The notes under the pieces: generated by a model
Seen by the model: the letters and a program-made list of their open reading frames with translations, nothing else
The model's database searches: none
What the model was told of the DNA's origin: nothing
Program-made: the position numbers and the translations under genes
Assembly: GCA_030537455.1 (NCBI GenBank)
Contig: JAUNMR010000009.1
Span: 1 to 47,865, forward strand
Length of the DNA: 47,865 nt
From: Planctomycetia bacterium
Lineage (GTDB): Bacteria; Planctomycetota; Planctomycetia; Pirellulales; Thermoguttaceae
Direction of reading: 5' to 3'
Shown: positions 16,253-25,415 of the stretch, piece by piece
Numbering within the stretch: position 1 is the first letter of the stretch
How the letters are laid out: each line of letters opens with the position of its first letter

Positions 16253-19200
16253 TTAACGCCAGGTCGAACCGATGAGTTCGTTGATCTGTAGATCGTTAAG
16301 CGTCTTCCCTTGTCGAATAGCGTCTTTGACAATTTCTTGTCTTTTGAGGAAATAATCATATCGAAGTTGTTGGTCAATCTCCACTTGCGCGACGGGCTGG
16401 AAGTTTTCGTCTTCGCCACGATCCTGCTGAGCTAGTCGTTCTTTTCCTTTGGTAATAATATCAAGGGCCTCGCGATATTCCGGACTTGAAAGCGCTTGAG
16501 CGGAACCCCAATGGTTGAGGCAAGGGGACAGTTCCGGTCGATCGAAGAGGATTGCTTCGGCGAGCTGTAGTCCTTTGAGTTGCACAAGTTCTTCCAAGCG
16601 AGCGGTTTCCTCTGTGGTCAAAGGGGAACGACCGTAGGGGTTGTCACGATATGCCGAGCCGTAAGACGGGTAATAGGGCGCGTTAATATCGATCCAAGTC
16701 ATGAGCGTTAGGAAGGCGTCAGGGTCGGAATTTTTATCGAAATACAGACCTAGTTCTTTGCGTTTGGCGTCGATATCCTTGTTATCGTGACCATTGAGGA
16801 CGACTTGCGCGAGCTTACTTTGGGTAGAGCCCCAAGCGTACGGCGGCAGAACGTTGTGAGGACCGGCGCCTGGGACCTTGACGAGCCCTTTGGAGCGAAT
16901 CTGCCAGTAAGAGAGGTTAAACGCGGGGTTGCGGTCGCCGGCGAGCAGGAGCTTTTCACCCGCTGGCTTGCCGTAGTCGTGGCACGCGACGCAGTACCGA
17001 TCGAAGATCGGCTGAACTTCTTGCGTGTAACTAAAGAGTCGATTAGAGACGCAATCGCTTTGCAACTGTTTGGCGTCGGCGACGTTAGCGGTGGAAAGCG
17101 CGAGCGAGTCGGGCGCGTCGAGTTTGCTTTCATGACAACCGACGCAGGCGTTTGTTTCGCCCGGTCGCGCCATGACGCCGCTACGCATCGACTGAATGAG
17201 CATTTTGTTTTCGTCGAGGAGTTGGAAATAGACGAACTTTTCCGCGGGCACGGCAAAGTACACGCTTCCGTCGTCATTGACGGGCACGACGCCGAGGACG
17301 CGTTTATTATTGAAATCGTCCCAAGCCATACCAGGCGCTTGTGTTCCGCTTCCTTGCCAGTTTTGCTCGGTCCAGAATCTCTTTTCGGGCGATTCCACGA
17401 CGCGGAGGTATTTTACCGCGCCATTGGGAACGTCTTGCATCTGGAAGCCTTCGTAGACGTTGGTAATGTGGAAGTATCCCTGGGCGTCGGCGAGGTCGAC
17501 ACGATTCGCAGGCGATTGCGGCGGATCGGTCGGCTCTAGTGGAATCGGGTCGAAGCAGCCTGGTTCGTCGGTATGGAAGAGGATCGCATCGCCGTCCTGC
17601 GTCAGGAGATAGAGTCCCATCTGTTCGTCGCGTGCGACTTGACCAGCGGCGAGGATATCGCCGTTTTCCAGCGGGTAGGGATCTTCATATTTTCTCGAGG
17701 TTTGCGTAAAGGCGTCGTATCGTATCGCTTCTTTAAACGGGTCGCTCGCGGGCGAGTCGTCGACCCAGTTAATCGCCTCCGAGGGCCAAGTCTGTAGGAC
17801 CGGCTTGCGTCCGTCTAACCCGAGTCGGCGGTCGATGAGCGCGACGGCGCCCCAGGGTCGGTCGTGACAAGAGCCCAGAACGCAGACAAAGACGGAATCG
17901 TCGTCGCAAGTCGGTTTGGCGTCGATCACTCCGCCAGGCGCCGCGGTGTTATTGCCCCAGAAGATCTCATGACGCGTTCCGTCGGGATTGGCGACCCAAA
18001 CTCCTTGCGCGTCGCCGAAGTTACGGTCGACGTATTCCCAACGGTCGTAGATAATACGGCCGTCAGACAGGAGCGAGGAATGCCCCTCAAAGAGCGTGCT
18101 TTTGCCGATTTGCTCGATATTTTCACCGTCGCGCGTCATTTTATAGAGATTGCACATAATGTGGCGATTGCACATGCAGTACTTCGGCTCGCGCGTGGAG
18201 GAGAAGACGATTTCTCCGGTCGGCAGGTAGATCGGGTCGATATCGGAAGCGCCTTTGATAAAGGTAAGTTGTCGGAACCCTTGGATTTTCGCGATATCCT
18301 CCGCAGAGGTTTCCGGCGTGATCACAATGGCGGGGCGTTGTAGATCAAGAGCCAGTTCAGCGATATGATAGTCGTCTTGTCGCGATTTTCTAAAGGAGAA
18401 GAGAACTTTTTTAGCGTCGAAGGAGAGGGTTGGGTCGCGCACAATTCCCTCGGGCAATTCCAATAGCGTTTGGACGGAGTCGGTCTGCTTGTCCCAGATT
18501 TTCAGGGCGCCGCCCCCCTGGAAGCTTCCTTCGTTGATTTCGCCTGCCTGGAAGATTGTCGCGGTGTTGTGATGGTCCGGGCGATACTGGCGTCTTTGGA
18601 CGTACAGGATTTTTTCCGGGAGATTGACCAAGGCGCGTTCGCGTCTTTCTTTTTCGAGTCGTTGCGCCTCTCGCGCCTTTTCTTCGAGGGCGTGACGGCG
18701 CGCTTGAGTGGCGTCAAGGTCGAGCGCGGCGTCGAGTTTGAAATCGTCGCAGCGAATGTGCGCCCAGGAACCGGTTGCTTGGTCAACGACGCGAATCACT
18801 GCGAGCTTGTCGCGATAGTTCGTGAGATCCCATCGGACTTCATCGAGCTTTTGATTGTCCTTACCTCGGACCACTAACACGGGCTGTGCGTCGTAGTTTT
18901 CATCGAGGAGCGCCAGTTCCACACGAACCTCCTCACGATTGCCAGCGCCGCCGACGAGAAAAGTTGCGCAGGAACCGGTAATGCGAAAGACCGGCGACTC
19001 GATAATACATAGAACCTCGTCCGTCGGATTCTCGGAGTCTGTCGTTTCCAAGGTGGTGAGGTAATATCGTCCCTGTTTGTCGTAGGGCGTGGCGTTATTG
19101 TGAAACTCTACGTTGCGATTCCCCAGAGGCTTACTATTATGCCCCTGAATGATCTGCCAGTTTTCCTGCTCAAGAGAGCCGGATTCAAAGTCGAAAGCAA

Positions 19201-19339
19201 GTGGCGCGACCTGCGAGGAGTCGGCGTTAGGCGCCTGCGCGAGCGTATGTTGCGACGTCGACGTCAGTAGGGTTAGAAGCAGAGCGAACGCGAGACATTT
19301 CGACGTACGGCGTAGGAAAATGAGTAAATTGCGGCACAT
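16253..19339 (-). CDS. HzsA-related secreted protein with two c-type haem motifs
   Basis: The chosen ATG at 19339 (GGGAG upstream) gives 1028 aa; an earlier in-frame ATG at 19366 is less likely. A signal peptide ends near TLAQA. Residues about 40-200 look like a carbohydrate- or ligand-binding sandwich. A beta-propeller with WD40/TolB-like blades follows (DPTLSFDAKKVLFSFRKS, DIDPIYLPTGEIVFSSTRE). It contains the unusual Cys cluster CMCNRHIMCNLYK, typical of proteins annotated as related to hydrazine synthase alpha subunit. Near the C-terminus are two CxxCH haem sites, CVGCHES and CVACHDYG. Many planctomycetes without anammox encode this family beside sulfatases or glycosidases; its reaction is unknown. 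It leads an operon with two glycosidases, suggesting periplasmic redox work on polysaccharide. Confidence 0.8.
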   Translation of the reverse strand: MCRNLLIFLRRTSKCLAFALLLTLLTSTSQHTLAQAPNADSSQVAPLAFDFESGSLEQENWQIIQGHNSKPLGNRNVEFHNNATPYDKQGRYYLTTLETTDSENPTDEVLCIIESPVFRITGSCATFLVGGAGNREEVRVELALLDENYDAQPVLVVRGKDNQKLDEVRWDLTNYRDKLAVIRVVDQATGSWAHIRCDDFKLDAALDLDATQARRHALEEKAREAQRLEKERRERALVNLPEKILYVQRRQYRPDHHNTATIFQAGEINEGSFQGGGALKIWDKQTDSVQTLLELPEGIVRDPTLSFDAKKVLFSFRKSRQDDYHIAELALDLQRPAIVITPETSAEDIAKIQGFRQLTFIKGASDIDPIYLPTGEIVFSSTREPKYCMCNRHIMCNLYKMTRDGENIEQIGKSTLFEGHSSLLSDGRIIYDRWEYVDRNFGDAQGVWVANPDGTRHEIFWGNNTAAPGGVIDAKPTCDDDSVFVCVLGSCHDRPWGAVALIDRRLGLDGRKPVLQTWPSEAINWVDDSPASDPFKEAIRYDAFTQTSRKYEDPYPLENGDILAAGQVARDEQMGLYLLTQDGDAILFHTDEPGCFDPIPLEPTDPPQSPANRVDLADAQGYFHITNVYEGFQMQDVPNGAVKYLRVVESPEKRFWTEQNWQGSGTQAPGMAWDDFNNKRVLGVVPVNDDGSVYFAVPAEKFVYFQLLDENKMLIQSMRSGVMARPGETNACVGCHESKLDAPDSLALSTANVADAKQLQSDCVSNRLFSYTQEVQPIFDRYCVACHDYGKPAGEKLLLAGDRNPAFNLSYWQIRSKGLVKVPGAGPHNVLPPYAWGSTQSKLAQVVLNGHDNKDIDAKRKELGLYFDKNSDPDAFLTLMTWIDINAPYYPSYGSAYRDNPYGRSPLTTEETARLEELVQLKGLQLAEAILFDRPELSPCLNHWGSAQALSSPEYREALDIITKGKERLAQQDRGEDENFQPVAQVEIDQQLRYDYFLKRQEIVKDAIRQGKTLNDLQINELIGSTWR

Positions 19340-19392
19340 ACCGGCGACTCCCAATGCGAGTAACAAATCAATCGGGCACGACGCCCTGTCAG

Positions 19393-19421
19393 ATTGTATC
19401 GTGCTGAGACGTCAAAATCAA
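19393..19421 (-). promoter_or_regulatory. Promoter of the HzsA/glycosidase operon
   Basis: On the minus strand TTGATT (19421-19416) and TACAAT (19398-19393) are separated by 17 bases, about 54 bases before the ATG at 19339. Confidence 0.5.
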
Positions 19422-19613
19422 GAATAGAGGGAACACGCTCCCAGGTTGCTATGCCGACACAGTTGCCATAGAAATAATCGTTAATATGGCTATATGGCGT
19501 TTATTTTGTGTAGTCTATAAAGATTGCCTGTTTTGTGTGTCTTGTTTGTGATGTAATACTGCGTTTATCTTACTGTCTAAACGTGGCTAGGATGGAAAAA
19601 GGAAATTTTTTCA

Positions 19614-19642
19614 TTGCGCGCAATGTGGAATCACAGTATAAT
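19614..19642 (+). promoter_or_regulatory. Promoter of mtnA
   Basis: TTGCGC (19614-19619), a 17-base spacer and TATAAT (19637-19642) lie 76 bases before the ATG at 19718. The position rules out an in-frame start at 19535, which would be upstream of this promoter. Confidence 0.6.
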
Positions 19643-19717
19643 GAACGCCGTTTAAGCTCGATATGTACGCATGTATGCGTTCATAGGTTCATCCCCTGGA
19701 AAGAAATTACCGACACT

Positions 19718-20881
19718 ATGTCCAACAGCACACATAAAACAATACCGCTAGCGTGGCGCGCGCCAGACGGGGCCAAGGCAGAACCTACGTTTGACGTGTT
19801 TCTCCGCGGATGGCTGGAGATGCTCGATCAGACCTTATTGCCTACTAAATTGACCTATTTGGACTGTCGTACGATCGAGTCGATTTGGGAGGGTATTAAA
19901 GCGTTACGTGTTCGCGGCGCGCCGGCGATCGGTATTGCCGCGGCCTACGGCGTGTGCGTTGGTATGCAGTCGTGTTTTCGCGACGTGGACGGAACTTATC
20001 GTACCCCTAGCGAGGAAGGGTTCTTCCGCCGCTTGGATGAGACGACGAAGTATTTAGCGACGAGTCGTCCGACGGCGGTGAATCTGTTCTGGGCGCTCGA
20101 TCGCATGAAATCGAAATGCGAGTCGTTGCGTGGTAAGCAGACGGTACAGGAGCTTGCAGTCGCCTTGCTTACCGAGGCGTTAGCGATCCATAGCGAAGAC
20201 ATAGAGCTGTGTCGCGCGATGGGTCGTTATGGCGCGGAACTCACACGCGACGGCGGAACTTATCTGACGCATTGTAACGCCGGCGGTCTTGCCACGGGTC
20301 AGTACGGCACGGCGCTTGCCGTTTTTTACTGGTCTCATGAGGAAGAGGGCAAGCGTATTCACGTCTACGCAGATGAAACGCGACCGCTTCTGCAAGGCGC
20401 AAGATTGACCGCGTGGGAATTGACGCAAAACGGCGTTGAGACGACGGTGATTTGCGATTCAATGGCGGCAACGGTTATGCGTCAAGGTAAGATCGACGCG
20501 GTCTTTGTCGGCGCGGATCGCATTACCAGCAACGGCGACACTGCCAATAAGATCGGCACTTACATGGTAGCGCTTTGCGCGCGTGCTCATAATATTCCCT
20601 TCTATGTCGTAGCGCCGCGTTCTACCTTCGACTTGACCCTTGGCGCCGGCGAGGAGATTCCCATCGAAGAGCGCGACGCGTGTGAAATCGGACATTGGTA
20701 CGGCAAACAGACCGCGCCGGACGAGGCGAAGTTCTATAATCCCGCCTTTGACGTCACGCCGGCAGAGCTTATCACTGGAATCGTAACGGAAAACGGTTTG
20801 ATTGCCCCGGTCACGTGCGAAATGATAGAGCAGGTCGTCGGGCAGAATCGCTTGGTTTCCGATATTAACAAAGACGTCTGA
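19718..20881 (+). CDS. mtnA: S-methyl-5-thioribose-1-phosphate isomerase
   Basis: The 387-aa cytoplasmic enzyme isomerises methylthioribose-1-phosphate to methylthioribulose-1-phosphate in methionine salvage. The signatures are complete: RVRGAPAIGIAAAYG near residue 67, HCNAGGLATGQYGTAL with catalytic Cys186, DETRPLLQGARLTAWEL near 220, and VGADRITSNGDTANKIGTY with catalytic Asp267. The C-terminus is PAELITGIVTENGLIAPV. These residues separate it from eIF2B-type homologues. Length is slightly above the usual 340-370 aa. No other salvage gene (mtnP, mtnK or mtnB) is nearby. The next gene starts 97 bp downstream on the same strand. Confidence 0.93.
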   Translation: MSNSTHKTIPLAWRAPDGAKAEPTFDVFLRGWLEMLDQTLLPTKLTYLDCRTIESIWEGIKALRVRGAPAIGIAAAYGVCVGMQSCFRDVDGTYRTPSEEGFFRRLDETTKYLATSRPTAVNLFWALDRMKSKCESLRGKQTVQELAVALLTEALAIHSEDIELCRAMGRYGAELTRDGGTYLTHCNAGGLATGQYGTALAVFYWSHEEEGKRIHVYADETRPLLQGARLTAWELTQNGVETTVICDSMAATVMRQGKIDAVFVGADRITSNGDTANKIGTYMVALCARAHNIPFYVVAPRSTFDLTLGAGEEIPIEERDACEIGHWYGKQTAPDEAKFYNPAFDVTPAELITGIVTENGLIAPVTCEMIEQVVGQNRLVSDINKDV

Positions 20882-20978
20882 AAGACGCGCGTTATCCACA
20901 AATAGTAAACAGAAAGAGAGTTCTTCGCGCGCCATAGTCGCAGATACGAGGTCGCGCAAGGCGCACAGCAGGTTTAGC

Positions 20979-21848
20979 ATGGCAAAGAATTACAAAGAGT
21001 ACAACGACCTTGGGGTGCGTTTTATCTATCCCAATAACTGGCAAATGCAGGCTCAGACTTGGGACAAAAATACCCACACAGTCTCCCTCGACAGTCCCGC
21101 CGGTAATTTTTGGGCTCTTGGTATCTATCCCTTGCAAGCGAACCTGGAGGAAATCGCTCAGTCGATTCTCCGTGAGATGTATTCGGAATACAGCGGTTTG
21201 GAGATCGAGGAGATCAAGCGTTACGTAGCGGAGCAGGAACTCAAGGGCTTTGAGATTAACTTCTTTTTCCTCGATATGGCGAGCGTTGCTCAAGCTCTTA
21301 TCTTTCGCGGGGAACGGAACGGTTACGTCATCTACTGGCAGACGCTCGATGATCTCGGCTCCAAGAGTGACGACGTGAGTTATCAGGACGTCTTTGACGT
21401 TGTGACGCACACGCTGATCGCGAACCTCACCGGCGTCGATATTGACTTCTGGGAAGAGGATGAACCGATGACGCCAGAAGAACTTCGCGCCGCTGAACAG
21501 GAGGAGGATCTGCTAGAACGTCAGCGTCGGCTCCGGCGCGCCGGTATTGCCTGGGAGGAACATGCGTGGCGTACCTTCAGTTCCGTGCATGATGTTCTTC
21601 AAACGTCGTCTAATGACGATGAGCATGACGACCCGGGCGAGTCTGTTAATGAACGTCTTAAGCCTTTTCTACGTGACGATTCAGGCAAAGCGTCGAAAAA
21701 ACGCGACGAGGATCCCGAGGATTACGACGAAGACTCGTTCGAAGAGGACGACGATTATAACGATTATAATCGTTATGACGACGATGAAGAGGACGAATAC
21801 TCGTACGACGATTATGACGACGAAGACGGTGAAGACGACGACGACTGA
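20979..21848 (+). CDS. Unknown protein with PsbP/DUF1795-like core and acidic tail
   Basis: The 289-aa protein has no signal peptide or membrane segment. Residues 1-150 look like a compact alpha/beta domain (YNDLGVRFIYPNNWQMQAQ, TVSLDSPAGNFWALGIYP, KGFEINFFFLDM, YVIYWQTLDD). It begins like the PsbP/Mog1/DUF1795 fold, which often opens with a phrase such as 'gvrf.yP..W'. That assignment is tentative. Residues about 155-225 are charged helices. The last 45 or so residues are almost only Asp, Glu, Tyr and Asn (EEDDDYNDYNRYDDDEED), a highly acidic disordered tail that might bind basic proteins or metal ions. It lies between mtnA and a sirtuin gene and is probably co-transcribed with the latter (42-bp gap). 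Confidence 0.75.
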   Translation: MAKNYKEYNDLGVRFIYPNNWQMQAQTWDKNTHTVSLDSPAGNFWALGIYPLQANLEEIAQSILREMYSEYSGLEIEEIKRYVAEQELKGFEINFFFLDMASVAQALIFRGERNGYVIYWQTLDDLGSKSDDVSYQDVFDVVTHTLIANLTGVDIDFWEEDEPMTPEELRAAEQEEDLLERQRRLRRAGIAWEEHAWRTFSSVHDVLQTSSNDDEHDDPGESVNERLKPFLRDDSGKASKKRDEDPEDYDEDSFEEDDDYNDYNRYDDDEEDEYSYDDYDDEDGEDDDD

Positions 21849-21890
21849 TCTTGGCGTCTGAGAACCAGTTCCGCCCAGAGGGTAACAATA

Positions 21891-22658
21891 ATGGACGAAA
21901 CGCAAGCGTTGAACAACGATTTTGAGGCCAGGTTAGATCGTCTTGTGACGATTTTGACACAGTCGCAACGCCTTGCGTTTCTGACCGGCGCGGGTATTTC
22001 AACCTCCAGCGGTATTCCCGACTTTCGTTCTTCCACGGGGATCTATCGTACGACGTCGGCCGAACTCTTTTCAATAGATTTTATTCAGACGCGTCCTGCG
22101 GAGTTCTATGCGCAATTTAAAGATTTCTACGATCTGATTAGTTCGGCGCGTCCCAATCGCGGGCATCTTGCGATTGCGGAACTCGAGCGTCTGGGTAAGC
22201 GCGTTGACGTTGTGACGCAAAATATAGACGCGCTCCATACACAGGCCGGGTCCACACGTGTGGCTGAGATTCACGGAACGCTTCGTACGGCGTCGTGTAT
22301 GGTTTGTGCTCGTCAATATCCTCGTGAGTATTTTCATGACGCCATGCTTCGCGGCGAGGCGCCGTTGTGCGAATGTGGCAATTTTCTCAAGCCAGACGTG
22401 ACGTTCTTTGGCGAGCCGTTGCCGGAGCGAGAATTTGCCAAAGCGCGTCGCGCTATGTGGGAAGCGCAGGCGCTTTTGATCGTAGGGACGTCGTTACAGG
22501 TCTATCCCGCCGCGGGGTTGCCACGCGACTGCGACGCCGGCGCGCCCTATATTGTGATTAATTACACCCCGACGTCATTGGATTATCAAGCGTCAATTGT
22601 CTTTCACGAGGCGATTGACGAGGTTCTCCCACGCGCTGTCGACCTTTTAAAGGCGTAG
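21891..22658 (+). CDS. cobB: Sir2-family NAD-dependent protein deacylase
   Basis: The 255-aa protein matches bacterial sirtuins in length and motifs. The NAD-binding loop GAGISTSSGIPDFRS is near residue 30, QNIDALH near 107 and the catalytic His in VAEIHGTL near 124. A zinc ribbon has CMVC and then CEC, one residue shorter than the usual CxxC in its second half, followed by LKPDVTFFGEPLP. VGTSLQVYPAAGLP and the C-terminal INYTPTSLD complete the Rossmann domain. It removes acetyl or longer acyl groups from lysines using NAD. Neither the Tyr/Arg pair of desuccinylases nor its absence can be judged reliably by eye. It follows the acidic-tailed protein by 42 bp. Confidence 0.92.
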   Translation: MDETQALNNDFEARLDRLVTILTQSQRLAFLTGAGISTSSGIPDFRSSTGIYRTTSAELFSIDFIQTRPAEFYAQFKDFYDLISSARPNRGHLAIAELERLGKRVDVVTQNIDALHTQAGSTRVAEIHGTLRTASCMVCARQYPREYFHDAMLRGEAPLCECGNFLKPDVTFFGEPLPEREFAKARRAMWEAQALLIVGTSLQVYPAAGLPRDCDAGAPYIVINYTPTSLDYQASIVFHEAIDEVLPRAVDLLKA

Positions 22659-22919
22659 GAGCTTCCCGGTCTGGAAGAACGCACAACTACGCTATAATTA
22701 TTATTTCTTTTGACGACTCTTCCGCGTTTTTAAGAGGTATTTCTTGCTCCGCGACAAACTTGTCCTTCTTTAACGACGTCAAAATTGTTCGTGAATGGTT
22801 CGAAAAAAGTGCAAAACTGCTCTGGACGCTTTTGAGAATCTTTGTTACCGTCCCCCTATCAAACGACACGAACAGCGTCTTATCCCGGTGATAGACGCTT
22901 TACGATTAGGAGGTCTGAA

Positions 22920-23165
22920 ATGGATTTCAACTTTTTCGAATGGATTCGCGAGGGCGTGAAACGCTCGGTTCTTCTTGGCGTTTCTGACGCAGTCGAGACG
23001 ATTGGCTCTCCTCAAGATCCCGAAGTGGCGCGCGATAAGATTATGTCGTTCCTGCAGGTAGAAACTCAGGAGTCAGAGTCTCCTAAGCGTCGTCGCGTGA
23101 CGTCTAGCGCCACGGGTCAGAAAAAACTTGGTCGTTCTATCAGCGATATTCATCCGACAAGCTGA
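22920..23165 (+). CDS. Small hypothetical protein (81 aa) with strong RBS
   Basis: ATG 22920 is preceded by a perfect AGGAGG (22908-22913), six bases away, so I prefer it to any earlier in-frame start. The protein begins MDFNFFEWIREGVKRSVLLG, a probable amphipathic helix. It continues with a helical segment (VSDAVETIGSPQDPEVARDKIMSFLQ) and ends in a basic, Ser-rich tail (SPKRRRVTSSATGQKKLG). There is no signal peptide. I do not recognise a named family, although the opening has the look of a lineage-conserved planctomycete protein. It stands alone after cobB: 261 bp separate them and a terminator lies 170 bp downstream. The 22659-22919 gap contains TATAAT (22693-22698) but no clear -35. Confidence 0.75.
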   Translation: MDFNFFEWIREGVKRSVLLGVSDAVETIGSPQDPEVARDKIMSFLQVETQESESPKRRRVTSSATGQKKLGRSISDIHPTS

Positions 23166-23334
23166 GAAAACGCATACAAAGAAATATAGCGGTGAACTCC
23201 ACACAAACTCGCACACGGTTCCAGCGAGAGCAGAGGGACGCACGGTTGCGTCTAGCATGAGCGTAAATGTTTTGGACTGCGTTTGCGCGCGCTGTAGTCG
23301 CCACGAAGGCGCGTTATCGTTGAGAATCAAACAC

Positions 23335-23388
23335 GGCGTCGTTAAGAGGATGATACGAGCTCTTAACGGCGCCGTTGTTTTTTTATTC
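23335..23388 (+). terminator. Intrinsic terminator
   Basis: GGCGTCGTTAAGAG (23335-23348) pairs along 14 bp, with one G-U, with CTCTTAACGGCGCC (23360-23373). An 11-base loop lies between them and GTTGTTTTTTTATT follows. It ends plus-strand transcription before the minus-strand GH51 gene. I see nothing else in 23166-23334. Confidence 0.85.
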
Positions 23389-23455
23389 GCGCACGAGTCT
23401 TGGCGTCACTGTGCGCTGGGGACGCAATCACAGTAATGGCGCGGGAAAGAAGATC

Positions 23456-25348
23456 TTATTTCACAGCGATTTCAAAGAGCGTCACGCTCAACGGCGCAAC
23501 TTTGACGCCCTTGTCAAGGTCGTCGTCGGTTTGCGTTTGTGCGATATCAATTTTTTGCGGCTGATCAGGATCGTTGTAATCCATGGCATTTTTCCCGATG
23601 ATTTCGTACTTGGTCGCGCCCTTGGCGAGCTGGAGTCCATTGACCTGGAAGTTAAAACTCGCCTCTTGTTCTGTCGGATTGACGATCGCAAGGGTTAGGG
23701 TCTTGCCGTCTTGAGTGAGCGCGGCGGCGACGTCGTAAGGAGCCTTGGCTTCGACCATGAGAGGTTGCACGCCAAAGTGATTGCGATAGAGCTTCAGTAC
23801 CAGACCGGTCGTTTCGAATTGCGCGCCGGTTTGCGAGGTCTTAATACAACCAATGACGTTCACCGTTTGCGCATAGTTCGCCATTTCATAGATATCGCTA
23901 TTGCGATAGTACTCATGTAGGCCGACCGCGACGCCCAAACCGTCCTTGACGAAATAACGCGTGCCAAGTTCACCGAAGACGTGAGGTCCGTACCAATAAT
24001 TCCATTCGTCCATTGCAATACGAATGTCTTTGCCCTTGAGTTGCGGAATATCTTGGCGGTACTTACGGTGCGCGTCCGCCACCTGGCGAATGCGATTTGC
24101 CAGTAGGCGAACGTGCTCCACGACGTCGCCTTTCTCTTGCGTATAAATGTGTTCGCTTAGTACGTCGATATGCTCAGCGCATTCGCGCAGAATGACTTCG
24201 TCCCATTTGCCCACGTCGCCGACACAGATGAGGCGTACGTTCGGATCCGCCTGGCGGAACGCGTCGACGAATTCATTATTCTTGAGAGCATACTGTTCCG
24301 TCGGCATGTGTCCGATCTGCCAGTTACCGAACATTTCATTTCCAATACACCAGTATCGCACGGCGTAAGGTTCGGCGTGACCGTTTTTAGCGCGATTTTT
24401 CCCCTCGGGGGTATCTGCCGCGCCGTTGACGTATTGCAGTTCCGCCAGCGCGGAATCGACTTGTCCAGAGCCGGTGTTCACGGCGATATCGGGTTCGGTT
24501 TGGATATGCTTGCAGAACAGCATGAATTCGTCGATTCCGAAGTCGTTGTGCTCAATTCCCTGCCACGCAGGGTTCTTTCGCGGCGGTCTCTTGTCTCTTG
24601 GACCGATTCCGTCTCTCCAATTGTACCCGCTCACAAAGTTGCCGCCGGGCCAACGATAGATCGGGGCGTTGAGTTCGCGCAGTAATGTCAACGTGTCGCG
24701 ACGCATACCGTCGATATTATCGGCGGGCATGAGCGAGACGGTTCCCAGTCTTGCTTCGCCCTTGCCGGTGAAGAGAATCGCCAAGGAGCCAAAGACTTTA
24801 CCGTCGGTTCCCGTCTTCGCACGGAAGGTAAAGGCGCGTTTGACGTAGCCGAGTTCGTCCTTTTCTGACGGCTCGCCCAGCGCGACCTCTTGTGTGTTAG
24901 CGCCGTTTCCGTAAGTCAAGCGCACGACGATTTTTTGGTTTTCTTGAGTCTTAGTCCAAATATAACCGACGTAATCGCGCCCCTCGACAAATTGCAGGTT
25001 CGCTTGTTCCACGCCGAAAACGTCGTCGTTGTCGCTATTCCATTTTGGGGACGCTTTCCCGACAAATGCGCCCTCTTTTTCATGTGCGAATTTCGCCTCG
25101 CCCACGAGTGACCACACGCCTAGCGCGGGCGCGTCATAGAATTTTCGGTCCTGCAACATTTCAGCCCAAATACCGCCGTAAATACAGCGTCCCAGGTGCT
25201 CAATGAATTGACCGTAGATGTAAGGCGAGATCGGTTCGGTCTGCGACGTCGCGTCGATAACGACCGTGGTCTCTTGAGCGCGCGTCAAACCGCCAGCGAG
25301 CGCAAGCGTATAGCAGAGCGCTAAGATAAAACGTTTGTAAATAGTCAT
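23456..25348 (-). CDS. abfA: Secreted alpha-L-arabinofuranosidase, GH51
   Basis: The 630-aa protein has a signal peptide (LALCYTLALAGGLTRAQ). The N-terminus ISPYIYGQFIEHLGRCIYGGIW is the GH51 hallmark. An inserted carbohydrate-binding-like segment lies at about 95-210. The TIM barrel carries YRWPGGNFVSGYNW, the acid/base Glu338 in CIGNEMFGNW and the nucleophile Glu448 in AMDEWNYWYG. A C-terminal beta domain (AALTQDGKTLTLAIVNPT) ends the chain. The enzyme releases terminal arabinofuranose from arabinan or arabinoxylan with retention. Extracellular or periplasmic location fits the operon with GH43 and GH127 enzymes, of which it is the last gene, 67 bp after the GH127 gene. Confidence 0.92.
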   Translation of the reverse strand: MTIYKRFILALCYTLALAGGLTRAQETTVVIDATSQTEPISPYIYGQFIEHLGRCIYGGIWAEMLQDRKFYDAPALGVWSLVGEAKFAHEKEGAFVGKASPKWNSDNDDVFGVEQANLQFVEGRDYVGYIWTKTQENQKIVVRLTYGNGANTQEVALGEPSEKDELGYVKRAFTFRAKTGTDGKVFGSLAILFTGKGEARLGTVSLMPADNIDGMRRDTLTLLRELNAPIYRWPGGNFVSGYNWRDGIGPRDKRPPRKNPAWQGIEHNDFGIDEFMLFCKHIQTEPDIAVNTGSGQVDSALAELQYVNGAADTPEGKNRAKNGHAEPYAVRYWCIGNEMFGNWQIGHMPTEQYALKNNEFVDAFRQADPNVRLICVGDVGKWDEVILRECAEHIDVLSEHIYTQEKGDVVEHVRLLANRIRQVADAHRKYRQDIPQLKGKDIRIAMDEWNYWYGPHVFGELGTRYFVKDGLGVAVGLHEYYRNSDIYEMANYAQTVNVIGCIKTSQTGAQFETTGLVLKLYRNHFGVQPLMVEAKAPYDVAAALTQDGKTLTLAIVNPTEQEASFNFQVNGLQLAKGATKYEIIGKNAMDYNDPDQPQKIDIAQTQTDDDLDKGVKVAPLSVTLFEIAVK

Positions 25349-25415
25349 ATAGCGTTCCTTTTATTTGAGGATAGGAATTTATTGTATGCTTAGAGGCGTT
25401 CGCCTCATATGCGTA

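Noticed and set aside
16787..17539. 250-codon open frame antisense to the HzsA-like gene
   Set aside because: It is a shadow of the real gene; no motif, RBS or plausible composition.
16253..19339. Hydrazine synthase of anammox metabolism
   Set aside because: Only a HzsA-like protein with two haem motifs is present, with no HzsB/C or hydrazine dehydrogenase, and it is embedded with glycosidases.
19535..19717. N-terminal extension of mtnA by 61 residues
   Set aside because: A good promoter lies inside this stretch, and homologues begin near the ATG at 19718.
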